A stretch of 64,000 nt of DNA from Typhlomys cinereus (Eukaryota; Chordata; Mammalia; Rodentia; Platacanthomyidae). Position 1 is the first letter of the stretch; each line of letters starts with the position of its first letter. The translations under genes were made by a program, and so were the position numbers. Location: positions 248,001-312,000 of the forward strand of contig JALPQD010000910.1 in the NCBI GenBank assembly GCA_023101885.1. The letters run 5' to 3'. Of this stretch, positions 29,638 to 40,326 are shown piece by piece. Below the pieces are notes generated by a model that saw only the letters and a list, made by a program, of their open reading frames with translations, searched no databases and had not been told where the DNA came from.

Positions 29638-29828
29638 GAGGCTAGGAGATGACTTAAGCAAAAGAACCTACATTCAGATCTCATGTAAAAATATCATGTA
29701 GATATGGCAGCCCTTGAAGACAGCCTGGGAAAACCCAGAACAAAGCAATAAGGAGGTAGAGCAATCCAGGGTGATTTCTGATATCACCCTTGAGTGTGTG
29801 TACTCTTGGGTACACACACTAAAAAATT
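29638..29828 (+). repeat. SINE-II (older), diverged
   Basis: GGCTAGGAGATGACTTAAGC head, GTAGAGCAATCCAGGGTGAT and TATCACCCTTGAGTGTGTG body, short ACACACAC tail. Confidence 0.65.
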
Positions 29829-29857
29829 AGAATCACCCATTTGGTGGAGCAAAGGTC

Positions 29858-29933
29858 TGACAAGAAAGTCAAGATAGTGCTCATAATTGTGAGAATGACA
29901 AGAAAGTCAAGATAGTGCTCATAATTGTGAGAA
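29858..29933. repeat. 38-bp tandem duplication
   Basis: TGACAAGAAAGTCAAGATAG and its continuation to GTGAGAA occur twice, head to tail, identical as far as I can see. Confidence 0.95.
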
Positions 29934-29939
29934 CTCCCC

Positions 29940-30300
29940 ACGTTTCATATCTGATTCTTATATTCTAATTCTACCATTCCTAGGAATATACCCTAAAGAA
30001 CATAAAACATACATCAGATACCTGCACTTTCATGTCAACTGCAACCCTGTTCACCGTAGTCAAGCTATAGAATCAGTCTAGATGTCCATCAACTGATGAC
30101 CTGTAGGACATGTACAAAGTGAATTCTATCCAAGAACTTGTGGGATGTGTACAAAATCAAGTTTTATTCAGTCATAAAGAAGAATGAAATGTCATTTGCA
30201 GGACAATGGATGGAACTAGAGAGATCATGTTTGGCAAAATGAACCTAGATAGAGAAAGAGAAATCTCACTTTTTCGTTTGTGGAATTTAAATTTAATATA
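29940..30300 (+). repeat. LINE-1 ORF2 end / 3' UTR fragment
   Basis: TACCATTCCTAGGAATATAC, GATGTCCATCAACTGATGAC, AAGAAGAATGAAATGTCATT and GACAATGGATGGAACTAGAG are standard L1 landmarks, here in order. Confidence 0.8.
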
Positions 30301-30302
30301 GG

Positions 30303-30600
30303 AGCTGGGGAAAAAGAAAAGTGCTTGCCATGAAAACTTCAAGACCTAAGTTGGATCCTCAGCACACATGTGAAAAAAAAATCAGTCAAGGTAGTGCAGA
30401 CTTGTAACCCCAGCTGGGGAGGCAAAGGTAGATGGATTCCTGATGCTCACTGGCCCCATAGCCAAATCCGAGTCCTAGGTCTTAGTGAGAGTTTCATCCA
30501 AAATAACAATGTGGGCAGAGCCTGGAGAGGAAAGACACCAAGGGTTTCACTCCAATTTCCACAAGCTTGTGCATGCACATTCAATATGTACTATCTCACA
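30303..30600 (+). repeat. B4-type composite SINE
   Basis: AAAGTGCTTGCCATGAAAAC head, TTGTAACCCCAGCTGGGGAG B1-like middle, then GTGCATGCACATTC tail. Confidence 0.5.
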
Positions 30601-30719
30601 AACAAGATGAGTATGTACAGATACATATTTAATATGTATATAATGCATGGAAGGTGCTAGTTTTCTACAATGAAATGTTGTAGCTTTGGGCACATTTGTA
30701 AAGAATTTTGTGGGGTTTT

Positions 30720-30978
30720 TTTTTTTAAAGATTTCTATTTCGTGTGTGTATCTGAGGGCACTATGTATGCCTGTGGAGGCCCAAGGGTAACTTCAAGAAT
30801 CATTCTGAATTGCTTCTACCTCCTTTTTGCTTCATTCTTGGATTTCCCAGCCTCCACTTTGCAGAATCTGAAGTGCAGGCCACCGCCATTTCCTCGTGGC
30901 CTTTTTACATGGGATCCAGGATCTGAACTCAGGTCCTTCAAGGCAGATTCTTAACCCCTGAGTCATCTCTCCAGCCCC
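30720..30978 (-). mobile_element. SINE-II (older), full length
   Basis: TGTGTATCTGAGGGCACTAT to GAGTCATCTCTCCAGCCCC. Flanks GAATTTTGTGG and CAATTTTGTGT support a target-site duplication. Confidence 0.85.
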
Positions 30979-31021
30979 AATTTTGTGTTTTTAATGCATC
31001 ATTGAAAATGTATTTTAAAAA

Positions 31022-31419
31022 TTAATAGATTTCCCAGCAGTTTAGATACAACTAAAATAGATAATTAAAGAACTAGAAGAGATGGGGGGGGGGGGAGAAG
31101 GGAGTAGATGAGTGGCTCTGTGATAAAGCACATGTGCAAGACCATAGGTTCAGTCCCTAACTTTGCAAACAAATACAGAATCAGAAGGATACAATGAAAA
31201 GTGTAGGTTAGAGTTCCGGAAAAGTGTGAATAGAAAAAGCAGTATTTGAACAGATACAGCTGAAAGTTCCCAAAATTGATGAAAAGACATTTAGTCACCG
31301 ATTCAAGGAACTATCAGCCACTAGGACGGCACTTTGAGGGGCAAGTTCTAGTCTTTTTGGAGAAGTTTATAAGCAACTAGTTAAAATCCTCTAGTGACTC
31401 ACTTTTTTTCTTCTCTAAC
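31022..31419. other. intergenic, no gene seen
   Basis: Contains a G-run (31084-31096) and an ID-like remnant (GTGGCTCTGTGATAAAGCAC, about 31111-31170). Nothing else recognisable. Confidence 0.35.
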
Positions 31420-31773
31420 ATTGAAACCAGGGTCTCATGCATGCTAGGAAAGGTTCCACCACTGATCTAATGCCTCTACCTAACTTACCCTTTTAAGGAG
31501 CTAGATCTGAGCAGCTGCTTTTTTTTTTTTTTTTTTGTAACATGATTTATGGCTGCAAACTGAGCATGCTCAGGAAAATACCCACCTCCACATGTGATCT
31601 TTCCTTATGAAGATGCACAAATTTTCCTTAGTAAAAGTCCCTTGATTTTCTTAGGTACAATGCTGCTTTGAATAGTATCTCCAGTTTTCTCCTTCTCTTC
31701 CACTTGGGCTTAGTGACTTTGCTTTCATGAAAAGGATAACCCTCCACATTGAGTTTAAAAATATCATAGAACA

Positions 31774-32013
31774 CTGGAGAGATGGCTCAGGGATTAAGAC
31801 TCTACCTCACAAGCAGAAGGTCCTGAATTTGGATCCCTGGTCCCAAGTAAAAAATATCACTTCCAGCCCTGGTGGGTGCAGCCTGGGAAATCACAGAGCA
31901 AACCAAAAGGTGGTAGAAGCAATCCAGGATGATTCTCAAAGTCACCCTTGGCTCTCCACAGGGACACACAGTGCCCTCTGATACACACACACTAAATAAA
32001 TAAATAAATAAAA
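31774..32013 (+). mobile_element. SINE-II (older), full length
   Basis: CTGGAGAGATGGCTCAGGGA to CCTCTGATACACACACAC and (TAAA)n. Target-site duplication TTTAAAAATATCATA / TTTAAAAATATGATA. A good reference copy of SINE-II. Confidence 0.9.
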
Positions 32014-32224
32014 ATTTAAAAATATGATAAGTCCATACCTAGACATACCTAGACCAATTAGCCCTGGTCTAATATGTGCCCTCTCTCCCTCTTCTGGGTA
32101 GCCACTAATAACAATTTTCACATGCTCTTAAAAACAATTTGATCTTCTAGCTGGTTTCCTTCATTTGTGGGTTAAATATCTTTGATTCCATTTTCATTTT
32201 GTCTTACTTTATTTTGAAACATTT

Positions 32225-32605
32225 TATTTGTGAATCTGTGTAGTCAAGGATGATGGATGGAGTTGAAGGCTTCATGCATGCTAGGCAAGCACTCTACCAC
32301 CCCTGCCTCTGTGTTTATTTTATATTTGAGCAAGTCGTGCTTTTAATGTCTTGAAAACTATATATTCTGAATAGACAAAAACAAAACAAAACAAAACAAA
32401 ACAAAACCCTCCAAAAAAAGGAATCCCCCAAAGGATTCATGAAACAATACTTTTGGCAATAAGTTTTCTGTGCTTACTCTTTTCATTCTATTAAAAATAA
32501 TTCTTATTCTGGTTCAGAGGTGCATAGTCTGGTTGAGGCAGAAGAGTGGAGAACATGAGGCCAGCTTAGACTACATAACGAGTTCCTGTCTCAAAAATAA
32601 AGCAA
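32225..32605. repeat. ID-like remnant, (AAAAC)n and B1-like remnant
   Basis: A reversed ID head lies near 32270-32305 (GCATGCTAGGCAAGCACTCT). A pure AAAAC microsatellite lies at 32379-32407. A sense B1 3' half lies at 32515-32605 (GAGGCCAGCTTAGACTACAT). Confidence 0.5.
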
Positions 32606-32619
32606 AAAAATCTAGACAC

Positions 32620-33010
32620 TTACAACCTTAGAACAATTCTCAACCCTCCACCAAGAAGCATCTTTTTGCAATAGAAGATGTTAACTGCAGAAAACCACAA
32701 CTGACCAAAGTGCAGAGACTAAATTACAGTGGGCTGCTCAGAGTGGGTGACAAGAATGAAAGAGCCCGAGGATGGGGAGGAGCACTGTTAGAAAATATTT
32801 TCCACTAGAGCTGTGTCTCCTTACACAAGACCTGCACAATAGTTAGTCTGTAAACATTTCGCTATGGAAGAGGGAAGATTTCAAGAGGCACTAAAACCTC
32901 CCTGAGAGACTATTTTAGTTTAATATCAATTAGAAAAAGCTGCCTTCTCTCCTCAATGACCTGCCCACTGATAAGTCATCCATGCCCCACCAAGTAGTAC
33001 TCAAGGCACT
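32620..33010. repeat. possible rodent L1-associated repeat remnant
   Basis: AGAAGCATCTTTTTGCAATA, CACAACTGACCAAAGTGCAG and CACAAGACCTGCACAATAG resemble phrases common in rodent L1 3' regions. Low certainty. Confidence 0.3.
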
Positions 33011-33143
33011 GGCCAGTACAGGCATCCCAAATGAAATCCTGCCCAGCACACATGCAAAAAAGGCTTGAAAGCAGGAAAGAGACATAAAATCCATTGTGTT
33101 CATGTTCAAATGTGTCAATATTTTTTTAAAAATCTGGTCTCAA

Positions 33144-33393
33144 GGACTGAAGAGATGCCTCAGGGGTTAAGACTCTGCTCAGGGGTTAAGGTTCTGAGTT
33201 TGAATCCCAGGTCTCACATAAAAACACGAGGCAGAAACTGTGGCAGCTGGTCTTGGTGGATGGGGCCTAGGAAATCCCAGAGCGAAGCAAAAAAGGAGGT
33301 AGAAGCCATCTACGATGATTCCTGAAGTCACCCTTGGTCCTCTACAGGGACACACAGTGCCCTCTGATACGCGGGGGCGCGCGCGCGTGCACG

Positions 33394-33433
<40 letters not shown>

Positions 33434-33462
33434 AATAAGTTTGGTTTTTTTTTTTTTTTTTT
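33144..33462 (+). mobile_element. SINE-II (older) with CG/CA alternating tail
   Basis: ACTGAAGAGATGCCTCAGGG head; the phrase CTCAGGGGTTAAG is duplicated at 33161 and 33179. The tail at 33372-33429 is (CG)n, (GC)n, (CA)n. Target-site duplication AATCTGGTCTCAA on both sides. Confidence 0.88.
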
Positions 33463-33499
33463 TAATCTGGTCTCAATCTGAAGTTTAAACACACTTAAC

Positions 33500-34146
33500 A
33501 GATTTGGGGGGGGGAGGTGTATGTGGGGAGAGCTGCTTTTCCCTCCAGAACCTCCAGGACGTGACCTTGCCCATCGGCCTGTCAGGCCCTCCCAGGGTGC
33601 ATTCAAGCTTGGGGATCGCTCCAGGATACCACGAGGCAAAAGCCTGACGGATAGCTCAGCCTTGGTAGCCCGTTCCAGGGTTTTCTGGAAATGAGGAACT
33701 CGAGAGATGGCGTTCGCAGACCAGGCAAAGGCGGGTCCGATGGGGTGGGGCCAGAGTTTGTTGTGCTCCCGCCCACAAGTTTTGAGCCAGTCAAAAGTTC
33801 TGGAGAGTCGAGGGCTGGAGGGTCAGTGAAGGAGACCGCCCAGACCAGCGCATTGAGGTTCTTCCTAAACCATCTCAGTCACCTCCTGCCTCCAGGGCCC
33901 AGAGATTCCTGCCCACGGTGGCTTTTGAGCGCTCTCCGGATCCTCTTGGAAGGGGTGGAAACCGCGACAAAAAGTGACCTGGAAGGGGCCTGGTTGGACT
34001 TTTTTTTTTTTTTTTTTGCTCGCCCCGAGTCACCTGTGCATTTAATCCCGCCCCATTCCACCACTCCCCCTTCCAGTTTTGCCTCCCGGGCCGGGCCCGG
34101 GTGTCCAGACTTGAGATCCAAACGCGCGACCTCGCCAGAACGATCC
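33500..34146 (+). promoter_or_regulatory. CYP27A1: CYP27A1 promoter and 5' UTR region (inferred)
   Basis: GC-rich, CpG-containing DNA directly upstream of the CYP27A1 start, distinct from the AT-rich surroundings. It has GC-box-like CCCGCCCAC at 33768-33776 and CCCGCCCC at 34047-34054, with CATTTAAT just before the latter as a weak TATA-like site. A run of 18 T lies at 34000-34017. The transcription start cannot be placed from sequence alone. Confidence 0.45.
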
Positions 34147-34398
34147 ATGGCTGTGCTGGGCTGCGCGAGACTGCGCTGGGCGCTCCTGGGCTCCCGAGTG
34201 GCTGGCTATGGCTTGTGCCCGCAAGGGGTCAGATACAAAGCCGCGATGTCTGCCGCCCTCCCGGCCGACGGATCAGCGAATGGGCCTGGACACGCGCGGC
34301 AGCTGCGGAGCCTGGAGGAAATTCCTAGGCTAGGACAGCTGCGATTTTTATTCCAGCTGTTCGTGCGAGGTTATGTTCTGCGCTTTCACGAGCTCCAG
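34147..34398 (+). other. CYP27A1: CYP27A1 exon 1 coding part (residues 1-84)
   Basis: Starts at ATG 34147 (G at +4, T at -3) and ends CTCCAG before the donor GTAACC, phase 0. The start was chosen because the known protein begins with the same [12 protein letters not shown] stretch. The frame stays open 152 codons upstream of this ATG, which I take as chance in GC-rich DNA. Confidence 0.94.
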
Positions 34399-35425
34399 GT
34401 AACCGGGCAAGGGCATCGAGACCTGGGGGTGGGCACTGGCACAGAAGGAAGGGCAGGAGCGTGGGGGCGGGAGCCTGTCTGAGGTTCTGGTCATAAATTA
34501 GAAGAACATGAAAGGTGCGGACAGAACCTTTAGAGCTAAAAGAAACAGGTGATGAGTGGTATGAATCCAGAGGGCACCAGAAGGGAGGTGACTTGGAGGC
34601 TAGGTATCAAGTGGGGAGCGGAGGAGGCTGCCTTGGGGATCAGGGGTTCAAGCAAGTATATTAACTACCAGAGGCTGTGCAACCCACTATACAGTTCTGC
34701 AACGGAGCTGTCCACCCCAAATTTCTAACAAAGGAGATAACTACAGGGGGAGCCACGGAGATTCCTAGACAGTTTGCAACTCTACACTTCTTAGTTGGAG
34801 GCAAAGATAAGGGCTCCTCGGGAAGTGAAAGCAAAATCTTAGGCAGTGAGGTCTCACTAGGCTGCCCAGTATGACTTCAGTGGCCGCTGTCTCTTTGAGT
34901 CAAGGCATTCCGCTGCTGGGCAGTACTCCGGATGGAGAAGCAGAGTAGAGATACACTCCTGCAGAAGCAGAGCTGGAAGACAAGGGAAAGAAGAGGGAGA
35001 AAATATTAAAAAAATGACTGAAGGGGCTGATGAGAAGGCTGAGTGGGAAGACACCACAACCCTGGCGACCTCTATTCGATCCCCAACAGCCCACATGGTG
35101 GAAGGCTGACTTCAGAAAGTTTTCCTTTGATCTCTACCCATGTGCAATGGCATGCATTTTCTCTCTCCCCCATCTAATAAATAACTGCTTTTAAAAAAAG
35201 ACAGAGGAGGGAGGAAGGGCTGGAGAGGGCTCAGGGGTTAAGACTGTCTCACAGGCAGAAGGTCCTGAGTAAAAACACCAGGGGGAAAGAGCAGAGGCTT
35301 ACACTTCTGGCCCTAGTGGGCCCAGCGTGGGAAATCCCAGAGTGAAACAAAAAGGAGGTAAAAGCAATACAGGATGATTTCCAAAGGCACCCTTGGTCCT
35401 CCACAGGGATGCACATTGCCCTCTG

Positions 35426-35461
<36 letters not shown>

Positions 35462-38400
35462 GCATGCAAAATAAAATAATTTTTAAAAATGGCGGAGGAC
35501 CTGTCCTTCAGCCAGTCGTGTCCCTGCTGCTGTTCCTGTCCGGCTCAGGAAGTGCTGAGAGATGCTGAAGGTATCATTCCCTGTGGACCTGGCCCCTCTC
35601 AGCCAAGAACTAAGGTCCCCCTGTGGGGTCTCCCTGACTGATTCAACCGGAAATCAGTTCAACTGGGAAAGGCCAGATAAGGTCCAGGGTCTAGGAACCG
35701 AGACTTTCAGGGGATTAGCTCTAGGGCAGCAACTATGGCAGAAATTCTAGATGGTTTTGCTAGAAGGGAGAGGAAGCAGATAAAGCTAAGAAGCTTCTGC
35801 TTAGACAGTGTTTCTCTAACCCAGGCTGACCTCTAACTCTCTTTCCTTGCTCAGCCTTCTTAGTACTGGGATTACAGATGTGCACTGCCTGGGACCTACA
35901 GACAATGGTCTTATAAGGGAGCACTTGGGACTGGGATTTTAGGAGGATCTGTATATTGATCATGCGAACAAGAGCTGTACCATGGAAACACATTAATCTT
36001 TCTCATTATTTGTACATTTTGCTGGTGTATATCTGTAAAACCCAGTAACAGCATTACTGAAGAAGTTCATATGTTCCCATAATGTGAATCAGATTTTTTT
36101 TAAGTTGTCATTCAAACTGGCTTAAATACTGATGTGGAATACTCTAATAGTTGGGTGTCCTTCAAGTGTAATTTGCTCGAGAGATTTGTCTTAGTCCATC
36201 TGTGTAGCTATAACAAAATACCTGAGACTGAGTAATTTATAAAGAAAAAAAGTTGATTTAGTTAACAGTCTGGGAGGCTGAAAGGGTAAGATTGGTGCCG
36301 CTAAGTGAAGGTCTTGTCACAATGCACCTTAGAGTGGGTAGCAAGCATCACATGGAAGGAGCATGTGATGGGCAAGGAGAGGGTCACATGGCAAAAGAAG
36401 AAGTAAGAGATTTAGAAAGGGCCAGACTTGCTCTTATATAACAGCTTCTTTTGTGGGAATTAATTCATCCCGTGAGTCCAGGATGCTTATGATGCCAACT
36501 CTTGCTATGAAGCTCTGTCTTAGAGGTCCTACGCACTTTCATTGTTGTTACATTGGGGACCACCCTAGTACATACATAGCAGTGGGGAAGGCAGACATTG
36601 TGTGCTAGCTAGATCTACAGGGGTCAGCTTAGTAACTGAAGGCTGAAACTCTGGGCACATCAGTGAAGAACTGGCAATTGAGGCAAACCATAAGCAAGCC
36701 TACAGGGGAATGTCTAATGGACACATAAAGACTCAACCCACAGAAGGTGGGACCATTCCCTGGGCAGCTGAATAAGACAGAGAGACTTGGTTCAGTAGTT
36801 TGGCCTACTTTGACATCATTTGACAGAATTTCAGTCTGGCAAGTGAGTTATGCCTCTCTCTTAGCAATCACTTTGAATATGGTGTGGCCAGTTCCTTCAG
36901 CAGAGGCTTAATGCCTGAGCCACCTCTCCAGCCCAAAATGCATTTTTTCTAGGCCAATCATCCCAAAAGTCTTGCCAATAATCCCAAGTCAAAAGTTCAA
37001 TCTTACTGAGATTCAAGGCATTCTCCTTCTGGTTATTAGCCTGTTAATTTTTAAAGAAAAAGTTATTGTATATTCAAGATCCCACTCTAGTCCCAAAGTT
37101 CATGTCTTTCTCACAGTGCAAAATGCATTCTTTTTTTTTTCATTCAATTGTGCGTGTGTGCATATGTATGTGTGCGTGTGCGTGTGTCTGTGTGTGTGTA
37201 GAACCACAGACGAATTCCGGAGCCACCATGGATGCCTCCACTTCCTCCGCCCTGGGATTCACAGGCTCCGCCCTACCAGGACCAGAAACGCAGGCCACCT
37301 CCGCTTCCACCTGGCGTGTATACGTGGGATCTGGGATTCGAACTCAGGACTTTCCGCCTACAAGGCAGAGGCTTAATGCCTGAGCCACCTCTCCAGCCCA
37401 AAATGCATTTTTTCTAGGCCAATCATCCCAAAAGTCTTGCCAATAATCCCAAGTCAAAAGTTCAATCTTACTGAGATTCAAGGCATTCTCCTTCTGGTTA
37501 TTAGCCTGTTAAGTTTTAAAGAAAAAGTTATTGTATATTCAAGATACATGTGGAGAGAGGGATAGGCTAAGCATCCTTATCCCCAAAGGGAAAAATAGGC
37601 AAGGAAGAGGTCACAGGCCCCTGAAATCAGACATTAAATCTTAAAAAAAAAACCCAAAAAACATTTATTTTGCCTGTGTGTGTGTGTGTATGCACATGTG
37701 TGCATCAGAGGGCACTGTGTGTCCTTGTGGAGGCCCAAGGGTGGTTTTAGGAATCATTCTGGATTGCTTCTACCTCCTTTTTACTTCTCTCCAGGATTTC
37801 CCAGGCTCTGCCCACCAGGACCAAAAGTGCAGGCTGTCACCATTTTTTTTTACATGGGACCAAAAGTGCAGGCTGTCACCATTTCTTTCACATGGGACCT
37901 GGGATCTGAACCCAGGGTCTTCTGCTTGTGAGACAGAGTCTTAACCCCCGAGCCATCTCACCAGCCCAGACATTGACTCCTAAAGCTCCAAGTCCTCCAT
38001 TTTGGGCACACTGGGGTTGGGATAGGTCACCCACGTCTCCAGCTTGCTGGCCACAGTCCTGTGGATGTGCTCTCTGTTTAGTAGCCTCTGCAGCCTCTCG
38101 GCTGGGTGTGGCACAGCACCGCTTGCCCTGCAAGGCCCTGACTATGGTGCCACTAAGCATTTAGTGGAGTCTCTGTGGTTGTCCCCGAAACTGTCCTATC
38201 CTGAGACCTCTGGATCTGTGGTGAGCGGGACAACCTGGAAGATTTGTGAAATGCCCTTGTGTCTCTTTCCCAGTGTCTTGACACATACCACTGAATCCTG
38301 TTTTGTATGCTCATCTCTTCCATAAGTGCTGCCTCAGCATGCTTTTCCTTTGCTCTTCACATTTAATTCCCTTTCAAATTTTCATTGTCCCGCCCCTCAC

Positions 38401-40274
38401 TACCCAAGTGTTGGTGATCAAAACCAGGACCTGTGTAGGTTAGGCAAGCATCATACCATTGAGCCGTGTCCCTAGGCTCCTCCTCTTCCTCCCCTTCCTT
38501 CTTCTCCCTTCTCTTCTTCACTCATCCTCTTTCTCATCTTTTTCACTTTATCCTCTTCTTTCTCTTCCTCTTCTTCTTCCTCCTCCTCCTCCTTTTCTAC
38601 TAACAGGGTCTCCTCTACTTCTGAGTGCTAGGATTGCAGGTGCAGACACCACACTCAGCTGCTCTGCTGTCTTCCTTTTTTAAATTTTATTTTTCTAAGG
38701 TTGCAGTCATAATGTGTGGTCTTTCCTCCCCCCTTCTCTCACACCCTACCCTCCCTTTACCTATGCCTCCCACTCTCTCCCACCCTTCTGTCCATTTACT
38801 TCTGTGGGCCCCAGAGTTCCTTTCAGACAATCTGCTCTAGTGGGGCATCAGGCCTCTGGGTAGACTCACTCTTTCACCTATTCAGCCCCAGTTCCCAAGG
38901 TTACCGCTGCATGTAATCGTTCCTCCCGAGGTCCTCCCTAGTCTGTGAGAGGATGTTGACATGTCAGCCGTCATGCAGGTCTGGTGAGGAAAAGACCCAT
39001 TGCAGTGGGTTCCTGCCTTGAGTGGAATTTCCTGGCCAGCAGTGGACCTCCCTGTCTTTAGGTGTCTTCTTAATTATAAATTCCACCCACCCATCGGTCA
39101 TCACCATTGCTTCTAAGTCTTACTATGTGCAGTTTTTTTCTTTTTAATTTTTAGAGCTTTATTGATTCTAAATGTAACAAAAAACAAGGATAAAACTTTG
39201 TCAGGTTATTAAGAGGGATCATGAAACTCACAAGGTTTACAAAACAGAGCAAAGACATGTTTTTGTGGAAAGGAGAGATTGATATATATTTCGTATTGTG
39301 AAAATGTGCTGTTTCCTAAGTATGAATCGAGGACTTTGGCAGAGAGAAAGATTGAGAGGGTAAGACAGGGGCTGGGGTATGGCCCAGTGATAGAGTACAG
39401 GGTTCTGGGTTCGAAACCATTGATAAAAAATAAAATAGGGGCTGGAGAGGTGGTTCCTCTGCCTTGCAGGCGGAAGGTCCTGAGTTTGGATCCTAGACCC
39501 CACGTATAGACGCCGGGCGGAAGCAGGGGGCGGCCTGCGTTTCTGGTCCTGGTAGGGCGGAGCCTGTGAATCCCGGGACAGCGTAAACAAGGAGGAGGTG
39601 GAGGCGGTCCATGGTGGTTCCCAAATTTGTCCGTGGTTCTACACACACACACACCATATGTACACCATACATACACACACGCACATATGCATACATGCAC
39701 AATTGAATAAATAATAAAATAATAATATTTAAAAAAATAAAATAATAAAACCTTGGGGATTAAAGCTGGATGAGTGAAAGGAAATGCCCCTATCAGTGGG
39801 ATGGCCTGAGAAAGGCAACTTGGTATGCTACAAGAGGCCTGAACCCCCATAGGAATATCAAGCCAGAGGAAAACCTGGGGTCCTTAGAAGCAGACAGGCA
39901 GGGGGTGGGAGGGAGTGGGATGGATTGATGAAAGGGAGGGAGGAGCATGGGGGGGAATAAAGGGAAGCAGGGATAAGTACTCAATATGCTTGTAAAATTA
40001 GAAAAAATAAAAATAAGTTAAAAAATAAAATAATGAGGGGCTGGAGAGGTGGCTCAGGGGTTATGTCTCTACCTTGCAGGCAGAAGGTCCTGAGTTCGGA
40101 TCCTAGACCCCACATATAGATGCCAGGTGGAAGCAGGGGGTGGCCTGCGTTTCTGGTCCTGGTAGGGTGGAGCTTGTGAATCCAGGGCAGAGTAAACAAG
40201 GAGGAGGTGGAGGCAGTCCATGGTGGTTCCCGAATTCATCCATGGTTCTACACACACACACATACACACACGTA

Positions 40275-40326
<52 letters not shown>

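Noticed and set aside
33691..34482. 263-codon open frame read as a single-exon gene
   Set aside because: Its last third is CYP27A1 exon 1 read through the splice donor; the rest is GC-rich upstream DNA with a poly-Phe tract.
39209..39850. 213-codon minus-strand open frame
   Set aside because: It is read through a SINE-I and its (CA)n tail; peptides such as [17 protein letters not shown] recur at every SINE-I copy.
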